Assembly: GCF_003576645.1 (NCBI RefSeq)
Contig: NC_044930.1
Span: forward strand, 897,080 to 961,079
Reading direction: 5' to 3'
DNA: 64,000 nucleotides
Origin: Ipomoea triloba
Lineage: Eukaryota > Streptophyta > Magnoliopsida > Solanales > Convolvulaceae
Every line of letters starts with the position of its first letter. Position 1 is the first letter of the stretch. The notes under the pieces are model-generated. The model searched no databases and had not been told where the DNA came from. It saw only the letters and a program-made list of their open reading frames with translations. Below are positions 34,701 to 45,834 of this stretch, piece by piece. The position numbers and the translations under genes are program-made.

Positions 34701-34977
34701 GGAATTTTTGCTCGGAAGAGATACCCTATCAACTTACCCCTAATGGCCAATGCATCCATGTTTGGCAAGAGATCCACGTTGGGTAACTCCAACCAAGATG
34801 GCAAGAGATCCACGCTTGTAACCACAAGGTTACGAGTTTGAATCCTTGTTCCCTTAATTTGAGCCGGTCAGTTATGAATCTTTCTTGTGATTCTTTGCTG
34901 GCTAGGACCACAATGTGAGATATATTCACACTCAAAAAGGCTGTGGTTTCTCTTGTTATAAAAAAAAGGGAATTTTT
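34701..34977 (+). mobile_element. tRNA-derived SINE, family B, copy 2
   Basis: Contains CCAACCAAGATGGCAAGAGA, CTTGTAACCACAAGGTTACG, the B-box-like GAGTTTGAATCC, TTTGAGCCGGTCAGTTATG, TTGCTGGCTAGGACCAC and GGCTGTGGTTTCTC, then an A run. The 9-bp repeat GGAATTTTT flanks it (34701-34709, 34969-34977). The head region appears partly duplicated (GGCAAGAGATCCACG occurs twice). Confidence 0.65.
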
Positions 34978-36990
34978 CCATCCATGGCTTAGGAAGTACT
35001 TCCCATCTTGAAACGACATGCTCTTGAGTTTTAGTGCTGAGCTGCTGACTGCTTAATTTCATGAAAATCCTAAATTTCTGTGCTTTGAAAATTTTGTGTT
35101 TTGGACTTTTGGCAGTAAGATTAGCAGGTGAATCCTCATACTGTAGGGAACCAAGATTGTAACCACTTAAGTTGGTTGCCGTGAAGAATCTCTATCTCTC
35201 TTATAAACCTCCAAACAAAAAAGTTTTCTACCTTCAGCTCCATCCATCTTATGTGGAAGCTGGGCTGCAGAGCATTTCACGTTCTGAGGCCCCAGAAGCA
35301 TGGCCACCCACCACTTTGTCATGCTTTAAAAAGTAGTTCTCTTTATTAGCTTGGAGATTTGGTGGTGGGATATGATTCCCACACCTTAGAAAAGCAAAGT
35401 GCACGATGATTATGAGACTAAAATCGTTATTTTGTATAAATATTGAGGTAAAAAATATACAGAAACAAGGTTTATTCAGTGTACACCATAGAGTAGTTGT
35501 TACGGTTTCATTCATCATCTAGAGATACAGTTTTTTTCTTAGATACTCCATACAATTTTGATAGAAAGAGTCATTTCTTTATGTTGGCAGCGTTTCATCT
35601 CATCTAGGTCATCTAGGTCACATCAATATATGGTCCATGGAGCAACCCACAGGGTCAAATTTTTGCATCATTTCTCTACTCTGCTGTCGATTTCGAGATA
35701 CTAGATGGATTCATCTATTCCTCTGTGCCACAACTTTTTTCTTTATTGGATTTTTACATCACAGGAAGTTGGTGAGCTCTGCATCCAACACTGTTCATTG
35801 TGCCATTGTGGTTTCTGCAAACATAATGGTGCAGCCCGCAATTTTCACAGGTCAATTGTCATCCATCCATGTGGTTGTCCATTCATCTTATCTTATCTTA
35901 TTAAATTCATATACTAACCTTAATTGTTCTAATCTTGTGATTTCTGGATGCTGCAGAATTAAACAAAAGCTCATGCCTAGAACATTATTCCATCCCATTT
36001 GGCACAACGAATCAAGAGGTACTAGAATGTCACATCAAGTAAAATATAATAAGAGATAAGTTAAGAAGCAAAACTCTTTCATTTGTATAAAAGGATTTGA
36101 ATTTAATGTAATGTGTTTTGCTAAAGAGTCTTAACTCCTTACTATTACCTACAAAATCATCATGTTATGCCTAATACTTAGTATGGTGTACGATACTTTC
36201 ACAATTACAAAATGCAAATTCAAATTTTTGGTATATTTAAAAAAATAGAAATGAATTCAAGATATTTTATATAAAATATTGATATCACAAAATTATAAAA
36301 TTCATGACAAAACAAGTTCAAATTCACATAATTAATTCAACCGTCCTCCATTATATGTACTAACTCATATATTTCAATCAATTACATACAAATATATTTT
36401 TGTTGCATTTATGTGGTCTGCTGTAAGTGGAATCCTTGCGCATCCCACTTTGTATACTTGTATTTGTCAAATAAGCTTTAGCCTATTAGTTAAAATTGAG
36501 ATAGAGACATTAAAGTTTAATTTTTTAAGTTTAATTTTTTTTTTCCCTTTTGTGAAGAAGAAACTTATAGCATTAAAAAGACACTGTACAACAAGTTCGT
36601 CAAGAAGGTGTTGGCAAGAATTGAATTCGTAACTTTCAGGTACAAGAATCATGTTCCATTCACTTAACCACCCCTTTCAGACTGTTTAATTCTTATTTTG
36701 TATATTTATGAGTGTAACTTGTATTAATTTTATTATTTGAAACTTGAGAGTATTCAACCTTCCAATTTGTTGGGTGTGTGTGTATATGTTATCTTCCAAA
36801 ACGAAAGTAAAAAAATGCTTATTTCTACCTTAATATATAAGCAATATAATTTATCCAAAAAATATATATATATAAGCAATATAATATTACAATAGGGAAA
36901 ATTATGAGAGCTGTGTATAGAGAGACGAAGACAAAGCTACAGTTAGAAAGTTTCACAAAATATTGCTCATTTTAGCAGACTTTGGATTGT
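34978..36990. other. Intergenic, no gene seen
   Basis: AT-rich. The 140-codon ORF at 35637-36059 has no recognisable domain and looks random. A family C SINE-like repeat lies at 36560-36675. Confidence 0.45.
36560..36675 (-). mobile_element. Degenerate SINE-like repeat, family C
   Basis: Plus-strand reading ACAAGTTCGTCAAGAAGGTG, TTGGCAAGAATTGAATTCGT, AACTTTCAGGTACAAGAATC, ATGTTCCATTCACTTAACCA. The block order matches the copies at 43900-44070 and 49130-49260. Ends approximate. Confidence 0.45.
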
Positions 36991-37003
36991 CACTTGTCAG
37001 CAA

Positions 37004-37013
37004 CTATATATAT
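37004..37013 (+). promoter_or_regulatory. Putative TATA box of the carbonic anhydrase gene
   Basis: CTATATATAT about 140 bp upstream of the ATG at 37150. Spacing allows a leader of about 110 bases. Confidence 0.4.
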
Positions 37014-37149
37014 TATTAGTGCAGACATAAAGTTATCTGCATGTGAACTATATACAAAGCATAAAGCCAGATCGAACAGGAAAAAGAAAAACAGGAAAGT
37101 TGAAATCATATTTCTCCAAAGAGGAGGAAGAGCTTAGGATTCCATAGAA

Positions 37150-38765
37150 ATGGCCAAGTTTTTTGTCCTTGCAGTCTCTGCATTTCTCACCATATTCAAT
37201 CCCTTTGCACCTGCAGCCTCAGTTCTTCATGGTATGCTCTCTTCCCATATCATTTCTCCCTAAAAATGTATAGTTGATCAAAGTTTATACATAATACATG
37301 CAATTTGACTAAGTTCAGATGTTTGTTTAGTAAATTAGTAACTTTGGGGTTAAATGAATTTCTTTGAAATTTGCAGGGGAACACTACCACCACCACGGCA
37401 TGGCACTCAACTTCAGCTACTCAGGCACAACGGGCCCGGCCCGGTGGGGAGCCTTAAACCCTGCATTCTCAGCATGCTCCAATGGGAAATCACAGTCCCC
37501 AATCAACATCCTCCGCCACAAAGCTATCATTAACAAGAAGTTGAAGCCTCTGGAGATGAAATATAGTCGGTCTGTCAATGCTACTTTGATGGACAATGGG
37601 TTTAATGTTGGGGTAATGAAAAGCATGTTACACAGTTTGCAATCAGTTGCAGAATTTTGTACTGATTCATTAATATTATCATGATAAATGCAGATAAGTT
37701 ATGGTGAAGATGCAGGAGCTTTGGTTTTGGAAGGGAAGATCTACAGACTGAAGCAAATGCACTGGCATGCCCCTTCTGAGCACCAGATTGATGGATTTCA
37801 GTAATACCCTTTTTCCCTTATGGCTTATGCACACATATTTCTCTTTACCTATAAGAGAATTAATTTTAGAATCTTTTATAAGGAGTTTCATACTTATAGC
37901 ATTAGCGTTACGAGGTCCTAGACTATGCACATATTTCTAAGGAAGCAAAGATTCCCTTCAATTCTTAGGTCCTATGTCTTCTACAAAATCTGAATAAACT
38001 AATTAATTACAAAATTGTAGCTTTGCAGCTGAGCTTCACCTGGTTCACATTGCTCCTGATAACAGCGTGGCGGTATTGGCAGTCCTCCTCAAATTAGGCC
38101 ATCCTGATCCCCTTCTTGCTAAGGTAAATTCATTATTGGCTTACTCAAATAGCCCTTTGACTATAACATTATGGAGTAGGTGAGTGGCAATATGGAATAC
38201 ATTTCGATCAATTCAAACTAGCTATCACTTTGATATTGAAATTTAATCTGACGATGAAATTATATGAAATTTCATTAAAAATTTTATATGAACATTCATG
38301 CATGATGCTTAGTCTTTTTTTTTTTTTTTTAAAGATCCAAAAGCAACTGACTGAACTGCCTAGGGAGTTATTAAGACAAGAGAAACCTCGAATTTCTCTA
38401 GGAAATCTGAACACTCATGAATTGGTCAAATTTTCCCATAGCCATAAGTATTACAGATATGTTGGCTCCCTCACTACCCCTCCATGCACTGAAGATATTA
38501 TATGGACCGTCATTGGCAAGGTATACCAAGATTACTCTTCAACATAGATACACTTTTACTCTTAGTTTAATTTCTGTCTTTTATTTTTATTTGCTGATTT
38601 TATTTATTTTTATTTTTTGGAAAAAAAAAATTATATGAGAAGATTCATTCAGTATCAAGAGAACAAGTTGTAGCTCTAAGAGCTCCATTGGATTCGACAT
38701 GTAAGAGGAATTCAAGGCCAATCCAGCCCCTGGATGGACGACATGTTGAGTTCTATGAGCGTTAA
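37150..38765 (+). CDS. Alpha carbonic anhydrase, secreted
   Basis: Interconverts CO2 and bicarbonate; plant alpha types are secretory, some reaching the apoplast or chloroplast. Six exons: 37150-37231, 37377-37612, 37694-37800, 38021-38123, 38335-38520, 38643-38765; 278 residues in one frame, the usual family length. Exon 1 encodes a signal peptide (MAKFFVLAVSAFLTIFNPFA, then PAAS). The zinc ligands are present: His129 and His131 in QMHWHAPSEH, His148 in ELHLVH. The proton-network and core motifs WGALNPAF, KSQSPINI, SLTTPPCTE and RPIQPLDGR also match. A possible disulfide joins the Cys in FSACSNGKSQSPI with the one in PPCTE. Arabidopsis has eight alpha types; the subtype was not fixed. Confidence 0.93.
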
Positions 38766-41160
38766 TAGCATTATTGATCATCTTAAAGTTAATTGGGATA
38801 TAATATACGCAAATAAACATGATTTGCTCTTTTTTTCCACTTTCAATATATGTGTGTGTTTAGAAGTCATTTTTAGAATAAGAATCAAGCTTAAATTGAG
38901 TTCTTATCAAATTCTTATTATATGATTTTATTTCTCAGCCTTTATTTGGTTATTTTTCAACAACATATAGATAGTCCGATAGGATAAACTAGGAAATATA
39001 TGAGTGTGTCTAAAATTTATGGAATTAAACTTCAATCAAAATATTTAGTAATTGGCTACTTAAGTGTGTATAGTAGTGAAAGGTTTGTGGCTTTATGAAT
39101 ATACTTGCTAGTGATGCTTGGAATAATTGAAGCATGAAATACAAAGCAAATAATGAGATTGAAGCTAGAAGGGGAACACAAAGATTTAAAGTGAGTTGTT
39201 AATGGTCAAATTACAACAATCAACCTTTGTTGGTGGCTAATTTGTTACAACAATTCGATCAGCCCAACATGTAACAAGCGAATTTTAGGGGATGTTATTT
39301 TTCATGCACTGTATTGTTTGTTGTCAAATTTTTATTATTACAATTTAGCAATCTCTATGTGACTTTTCCTTGTTGATTTAATTCGCGTTAGAAAATTAGG
39401 AATTTAGAAAACTACTCTTGCACAACTTGATTAAACTATTACCTACTTACATTAATCACTCTCACTCTAACACCAACTCTATTAAATACATACTACTCCA
39501 TTCATAAAAATATAAAATAAAAAGGTTATATTATAGCCATGAGCCCATGACCATGGGAATATCGACTATGGCCTTTTGTCCAAATTTGGCTGAAGAGCTA
39601 TAAACTACTTGGGCAACCCAATAGAGATATACTTACAATTCAGCGAGGAAATTATTCATTGTGTTCAATAGTGGAAACTCTGAGTTACATCTAAAGAAAT
39701 TATTATTATTATTATTATTGAATTTCTTTATTTTACCATTTTAAAAGAAAGTAATTATTTTTCTTTTTTATTTCTCAACTTTGAATCACATGCCACATCA
39801 TATATACCTAACAATCATATGTGGATGCTAAGTTAGCAACTTTTATAATAACACATTTAAAATATTACTTGAAGTTTTTTAAATTATGCGTTAATTAATT
39901 AATTAATTAATTTTTGAATTTGTTGGCTATGCGGTTTCTATATATATATATATAAAAGTTAAAAGAATTTATTTGGCTTTTAAATATTTATAAGAAAGGA
40001 CAAGTTTTATGCAACCAAGAAAGTAGAAGCAGCAGCAAGTTTCAGTGCAGAGTGAAGAAATTAACGATTAGAACAAAGTGACGTATTTGACACTCTTATC
40101 ATGGGGTAGCCTTCATGCATTATTTAACGTTACAGTCCCAGAAAAAAATATTTATGTGCCATGGGTCCATCACTGCAACCAGCACGTTGCATTGTTTTTG
40201 TTTCTATCAAAATAATTCAAATGCTGAATAATGCCCCGGTAAATACTATTGAGTTTCTACCTTGAAAGTGAATTCTAAGTTAACACTAATAAATTTTAAA
40301 ATGTAACCTGTATATCGATTGTCAGAGAAGAGTGATCGAAAGAGTGAAATGTGATTTTTGTACTAGAAAGTTGTCAACATTTTTTTATCGATCCTGTCGT
40401 ACCAAATGTTTCTAATATATATGATTTATGTATTATTACACAAGAGCGAGATTTAAAGAATACAATTGATTTGATGGATCTGAACTTTCACCTCTTGGTT
40501 GGAAGCCATTAGAGGCTTGCATATGTAGTGATAGTAGTCTTTTTCACAAAGAGAAGTTTAGAAGAGGCAAACTATTATGCGAATGGGACGAAAAATCATC
40601 ATGATTTATCTTTTCTTAGATTTATCTAACTTTTTGGTTATGTATCCAAAAATCAACATGTTGTTTTATCTTTTCTCTCCATTGTATCCAAAAAGAAGTT
40701 GTTAGGGTCTTGTAGGTCTCATTTGGATAAGCTAAGTTTGAAATTATTCTTTGTCAAAAAAGGGCCTTGAAATCAATTTCTTGTATAAATACAAAGTTGT
40801 TTCTATTCTTTTTATTATGGAAATTGCTCTGAAAGAAATGTGGAAAGACTCCCTTCGTGCAATTTATTCTCACCTTCGTCTACCTATCCCCATCACTAAA
40901 TATAAAATTTTTAAAGAAGTTTGTAACTAATAGAGCCTTGTTGATTTCAATATGAATCTGTCCTTAGCTTGTAAGTTAAGGTGATCCGATTAATATTATA
41001 TTTGTTTAATTAAACGTGGAGATATTTTACCCACATACACCTGCCAATCAAGGAATATTACTATTATATTATTTGTGTGTTTTATAACCCAACTGTCACT
41101 AGTACTGTTAGATTTACATATATATTTTTACATGAAAATTTACGATATCTATAAGTAATG

Positions 41161-41272
41161 ATTCAGTTTGTATCAAATACCACACTAAAGTAAATAGTAA
41201 AAATTATAAGTTTATATTAGGTTCTTTATAGAGTATAATACTCGATACAAACTGAAACCCTTTACCATTTAC
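41161..41272. repeat. Short inverted repeat (possible MITE)
   Basis: Left arm ATTCAGTTTGTATCAAATAC pairs with TACTCGATACAAACTGAA at the right; the flanks also share AGTAAATAGTAAA and its complement TTTACCATTTACT. Arms of about 18 bp with three mismatches. No target duplication identified. Confidence 0.45.
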
Positions 41273-42084
41273 TTTGTGAATGATAGTGATATAAAAGAAC
41301 GTCGACTCTATTGATTAGCACTTTAAATTTTTTTATATTTTTATTAATAAATTTAACTTTATATTGAAGTATAGTATACGGTTTAATATGATATGATAAA
41401 TATAAAATGAGTACTACTGTCTACTATTCTAAAGTTATTTCATCATTTTCACCTTTTACCTGCCATCATTCTATATTTTTTTATTTAATTACGGAGAATA
41501 TATACTATGTGTATTTCTATTTTCTACTCCAAACTTTTACTCCCACAGTTGACACACATAAAATCTTGATTCAGACATTTCTTGCATTGAGACCACTTGA
41601 AAAAAATTAATTTATCAATGTCCACCACATCATGAGGTAAAATTTAGGGGGTAAGATTTGAGAGTATATGTAGTAGAACTCTTTAATTACTATATGGACT
41701 TTTTTTTTTCCTGCATTGCACTAGTATTTATTCATATCACATACAAGTGTGATTAATTCAATCGAGTCTTGTTCGAACCCTATTTAGAACAACATTTTTA
41801 GGAGTGTTGTTGCGTACACATAAGAATATCTATTTATTCGGAATAACTAATTATATATGAACAAGTTCACCGTCAATATAAAACTTGTTCGTTTTTTCTT
41901 TTCTTTTAAAATTATAACCAACGCTGCATATAGGTAGGTAAAATTAAGGTAAAACATTTTTATATAAGATAATAAATGATTAGTCATAATTCATATCACC
42001 TTTTAATATATAACAAATCCAATTTAATTATACCTAAAATACCAATTAAATAATAAAAATTACTCCCATACCAATAAAATAATG

Positions 42085-42240
42085 AAAGCTAGCTCGAAAA
42101 TTCAATGGATGAAATATGATTCTCGTTCGTACTTAAAGATTACAAGTTCGATTTTTGTTTACACATTCTTGGTCGATTCTGTTACACAAAGTATATCTAG
42201 TGTAATTCATCACATCTCTTATAAAATTTATGAAGAATGG
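42085..42240 (+). mobile_element. Degenerate SINE-like repeat, family C
   Basis: GATGAAATATGATTCTCGTT, GATTACAAGTTCGATTTTTG, ATTCTTGGTCGATTCTGTTA and AGTATATCTAGTGTAATTCA follow the family C block order on the plus strand. Ends approximate. Confidence 0.4.
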
Positions 42241-42617
42241 GATTAGTACGTAATGAGATTTATTCGGTGCATGCTCTCGATAATGTTACAAAATAATAAA
42301 ACAAAAGAAAGTGGCATTTGGTAAGCTGGTTGGTTGATGTTGGTTTTCATTCCACGTTTGAACAATAATTATTTGATCATCTTCAATTCGATCACCAATA
42401 AAAATATAATAAGCTACAGCTAGATCTAACTTCCACGCCACCTCACCTCGATAATCTCCATACATGTACTTATGGGACCATGGAGAATATGTACAATTTC
42501 TGCAATTAGCAAGGGACACACCTACGTGTACGAGGATGCAAGACATGTGACTTTTCACCTCTTAATTAACATCACACAATAGGGTGTTTACTTGCCCTAC
42601 AACAACCGATATTCTTA

Positions 42618-42713
42618 CTAATGCAAAACACATTTACAAAAGTCTTGTTTGACAATTACCAATTATCATTGCAAAACACATTTACAAAATTCTTGTTTGA
42701 CAATTAGCAATTA
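42618..42713. repeat. Tandem duplication of about 48 bp
   Basis: Two copies of the block ATGCAAAACACATTTACAAA followed by TCTTGTTTGACAATTA, at about 42618-42665 and 42666-42713, differing at several bases. Confidence 0.75.
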
Positions 42714-43101
42714 GTGATGAACAATGTTATAAAAATCGGTCTAAGCGGTCGATTAGGTGTTAAGCGTCCTTAGTCGAGGTGATTTTAGTTCTAAGCGGCT
42801 TTTAGTCGCCTGATCAACTAGGTGCTCTAAGCATTGAGTTGGCAGCTTGGTGCTCAACTCGGTCGAGTGGTTTTTTTTGCCTGTTCAACTACTCCCCTTC
42901 TATATTTCTCCAACCATGTACTTAATTAACTAAACATCTAACATATGCAGTTGACTAGCGTGGGGGATTAATAGTCTAACAACTCCGAGGGGAAAAAATG
43001 AAGATAATATACTCGGATTACTCGGCCGCCTAGGTGCTAGGCTGCCCCAAACGCCTGACTAGCTAGTGCTTAATTAGCACCTTCTGCAACATTGGTGATG
43101 A
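42713..43101. mobile_element. hAT-like MITE rich in GGTCG/CTAAGCGG motifs
   Basis: An 8-bp duplication with one mismatch (AGTGATGA at 42713-42720, GGTGATGA at 43094-43101) flanks an element whose left end (ACAATGTTATAAAAATCGG) and reversed right end (AATGTTGCAGAAGG) are related. The interior repeats CTAAGCGG, TAGTCGCC and CTAGGTGC. No ORF. The hAT link rests only on duplication length. Confidence 0.5.
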
Positions 43102-43899
43102 GTAGTTAGCAATTAGCGGATTAACAATTTTGACCAGCTGACATTGTTTATAGAGAGATGTTCGATAAAATCTAGTTTAAAACTTTTTAAGATGCATCGG
43201 CAATTCGTGTATGAACTGTCCCAAACTATTAGATTCAAATGAGGTTTATTTTATTAAAAAAAAAAAACAAGAATAAATTGCCAATTTGATTCTTCAATTA
43301 GGTTTTAGTCTTCGAATATTCATTTTACATAATAAAATTTCTAATTATGAAATTGTTACATAATTTGGTTATGAATTTTATTTGTCAATGGTAATTAGTT
43401 TTTATTTAAAAGGTGAATTAAAAAAACATATATAGTTTGTATCAATTTTATTATTAAAATGAATTAAATTAAAGGAAAAAATAACTGACAATCAAAATTA
43501 ATTATAATCGTTTGTGCACTCCTATATGTTGTCTGTCTTTTTCTCCAATTAAATATTTTTGGCATTTCAAACAAACCGGTCAACACGTCAATTAAGGAAA
43601 AATATGAGGAAGGTAACACAATGCATTGACCTTTTCGGTACCAGACACCATTTAATACAGCCAAGTTGGTAGGAAGAATGAAACCCTAGCTAACCTAATC
43701 ACTTTACTGCATCCAATATCCCTATCATTGTAACACTATGAGTTGCTCACATGGACAGTTCAATTTGTCACATGGATAAAATTTGGGAACAATGACTCGG
43801 AATCTAGTTTCGCTAACGACAGTGTTGAGCTTATTTATTAGGGGAAAAATTGAAAGTTTTCATATTTAAAATCAGTCGACAATTAAAATTAGCAGTCAT

Positions 43900-44070
43900 T
43901 ATTCGAACGTATACATTGCATAAATCCCGCTTTTGTGTAATATATAGTTTACAAACGACACTAGAAAGATCATGTGTAATGTGTTCAATCGAGAGGGTAT
44001 TGACAGGAATTGAATTCATGATCTTCTGGTAAGAAAATCATATTTCATCCGCATCCACTCTTTCACACAT
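43900..44070 (-). mobile_element. Degenerate SINE-like repeat, family C
   Basis: Plus-strand reading ACACTAGAAAGATCATGTGT, AATGTGTTCAATCGAGAGGG, ATTGACAGGAATTGAATTCA, TGATCTTCTGGTAAGAAAAT, then TTTCATCCGCATCCACTC. One of the clearest copies of the family. Confidence 0.5.
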
Positions 44071-44523
44071 TTTGGGGTGATGTTATTGAATGATTCATAC
44101 CTCTTATTCGGCCAAATCTTATCCGTTTGTATCAAATCATGACACGAATAAATTGATTGATTGCCAAACAAGAGTTGCTACTTAATTATTCGTGGTATTT
44201 ACTTGGAAATGTTACTTCAATTTGTGAAAGAAAAGGTAATATATTGCATTTTTGCAGTTTGGAAAGGTGAAGTTTCCATGGTAATTTTTGCTCATTAATA
44301 GTAGTGAAGTTTACAAGCCGTTCCACTCCAACCCAATATATTTACAACAACCTATTCTAATTTTATATTATAAAAACAAGCCTAAAATAAAACTGTAAAA
44401 AAAAAAAAATTATTTTACCTTGATGAAATGAGGACAAACATTTTCCACAAGCCACGTCAGATCAACGACCGACCGCAAAGTTTCAACTACCACCAAAGAC
44501 TCCGACGACCGGCGCGATCAGCT

Positions 44524-45405
44524 TCACCCATTGTGTCCGGCGCGCCGCCGGTCCGTTTCAAAAGCCTCCGAAATGGCGGCTTTGATTTCCTCCGCCGCCC
44601 AGGATTCCGATTTCCGAGCCGACGATAACCGCCTCATTCCGCCTAGCCCCGGCGGCTCCGCCACCGGTTCAGCACTGATCGGAACGTCGCGCATTTTTGT
44701 CGCCTTGACGCTCTTTCGACCCGGCTCCGGCTCCTCGCGTTTTGGCTCGGTTTTGATATTTTTAGCCGATTTGTGACTCCGGTTCGACCGGAACAGGGAG
44801 AGTAATCTCGAGTAAAACCCGGTTCTCCGCTTTTCTCCGCCGGTTTCCGGCTGATCCTCCGCCGGTTTTTCCCGAGTCGACGAAGATTTCCGGCATCCGC
44901 GCTTCGATCTGACTCTTCCCATACACGAAACCTTCGGAGACGACGGTTCGGCCGCGACTTTTTCGATCGATTCGGTCCGCTTCGCCGGAAAAAGCCGGAT
45001 ATTGGCCGGTTTGCTACACGTCTTCCAAACATAGTTCATCTTCTGCGTCTTCGGCAGCCCCAATAACAGCGAAGCTTTGGACTTCAAAAACCGCTGCGAG
45101 CTCGAATTCGAACCGGGGTTCAAATTCGGGTGGACCGGGTTCGAGTTCGAGTTTATTCCCTTCGCCGATTCTTTCCGCTCCAGAAAAGCGTTCCGGTCGA
45201 ACCAATCAATCTCGGCGTCTTTGGACAGCCAGAAAGACTCCGGCGGAAAATCCGGCGGCGCTTCCCTTCCGGCATCGTCGTCGCCGGCACTGTCTTCCTT
45301 GTCTCCGGCGTTATCTTCCACCAATGTTTCGCATGCGATTTTCCGATCCGTTCCGCCGCCGGCGCACGCCGAGACTAACGTTTCCAGATCAACCTGAGGA
45401 GGCAT
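44524..45405 (-). CDS. Plant-specific protein of unknown function (293 residues)
   Basis: Single exon, GC-rich against AT-rich flanks, with a TATA box upstream; clearly coding. The N-terminus (MPPQVDLETLVSACAGGGTD, then RKIACETLVED) and a later block (PPESFWLSKDAEIDWFDRNA, FLERKESAKG) are conserved in angiosperm proteins I recall as uncharacterised. A middle segment reads SSPKVSCMGRVRSKR, followed by a basic, Ser-rich region and an Arg-rich patch (LLSLFRSNRSHKSAKNIK). No membrane segment, signal peptide or known domain. The basic patches suggest nuclear or membrane-peripheral location, but this is a guess. I cannot name a function. Confidence 0.82.
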   Translation of the reverse strand: MPPQVDLETLVSACAGGGTDRKIACETLVEDNAGDKEDSAGDDDAGREAPPDFPPESFWLSKDAEIDWFDRNAFLERKESAKGINSNSNPVHPNLNPGSNSSSQRFLKSKASLLLGLPKTQKMNYVWKTCSKPANIRLFPAKRTESIEKVAAEPSSPKVSCMGRVRSKRGCRKSSSTREKPAEDQPETGGEKRRTGFYSRLLSLFRSNRSHKSAKNIKTEPKREEPEPGRKSVKATKMRDVPISAEPVAEPPGLGGMRRLSSARKSESWAAEEIKAAISEAFETDRRRAGHNG

Positions 45406-45510
45406 TCTAGTGAGAGAAACAAAGTTACAGAGAGAGGAAGGGAGAGAGGATGAGTAGTGAGGATATTAAGCGACGTGAATCTACCTGCATGAGTGGGAGA
45501 GAAGAAGGCT

Positions 45511-45528
45511 ATTTATATATATATAGTT
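45511..45528 (-). promoter_or_regulatory. TATA box of the 293-residue protein gene
   Basis: Minus strand CTATATATATATAAATAGCC, about 105-120 bp upstream of the ATG at 45405, followed by a CT-rich leader. Confidence 0.55.
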
Positions 45529-45719
45529 GAAACTCGGAATTAAATAAGTCAAAAAAAACATTTACAAAACATTAAAATTTCTATAGCACTATTTTTTAAT
45601 ACATAAAAAAATAAAACAAACCAAAATAAACTACAGGTAATAATTCACTCCTAGGATTCTCTGGAAGAGTGTAAAAAATGTGTAGACTGAGACGTTACAT
45701 GTGTTAACAGTCATGTATC

Positions 45720-45826
45720 GTGTCAGCACGCATATTTGCTTCACTATGCATGTGTTTGATAGTGCAGTTGTGTTGGCACTTAGCACACATATTTGCTTCA
45801 CTATGTACGTGTTTGATAGTGCAGAT
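45720..45826. repeat. Tandem duplication, period about 57 bp
   Basis: CATATTTGCTTCACTATGCA and TGTGTTTGATAGTGCAG recur 57 bp later as CATATTTGCTTCACTATGTA and CGTGTTTGATAGTGCAG. Confidence 0.85.
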
Positions 45827-45834
45827 CCCGTCAC

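Larger units (their letters stand above)
38766..42620. other. Intergenic, no gene seen
   Basis: AT-rich. Holds an (ATT)n run near 39702-39721, a (TTAA)n run near 39890-39913, a small hairpin at 41161-41272 and family C-like repeats near 40310-40460 and 42085-42240. No convincing ORF. Confidence 0.45.

Noticed and set aside
35637..36059. 140-codon ORF
   Set aside because: Composition rich in Cys, His, Phe and Ile as in random AT-rich DNA; no domain recognised.
44531..45397. Plus-strand ORFs of 81-106 codons
   Set aside because: Antisense shadows of the GC-rich 293-residue gene.
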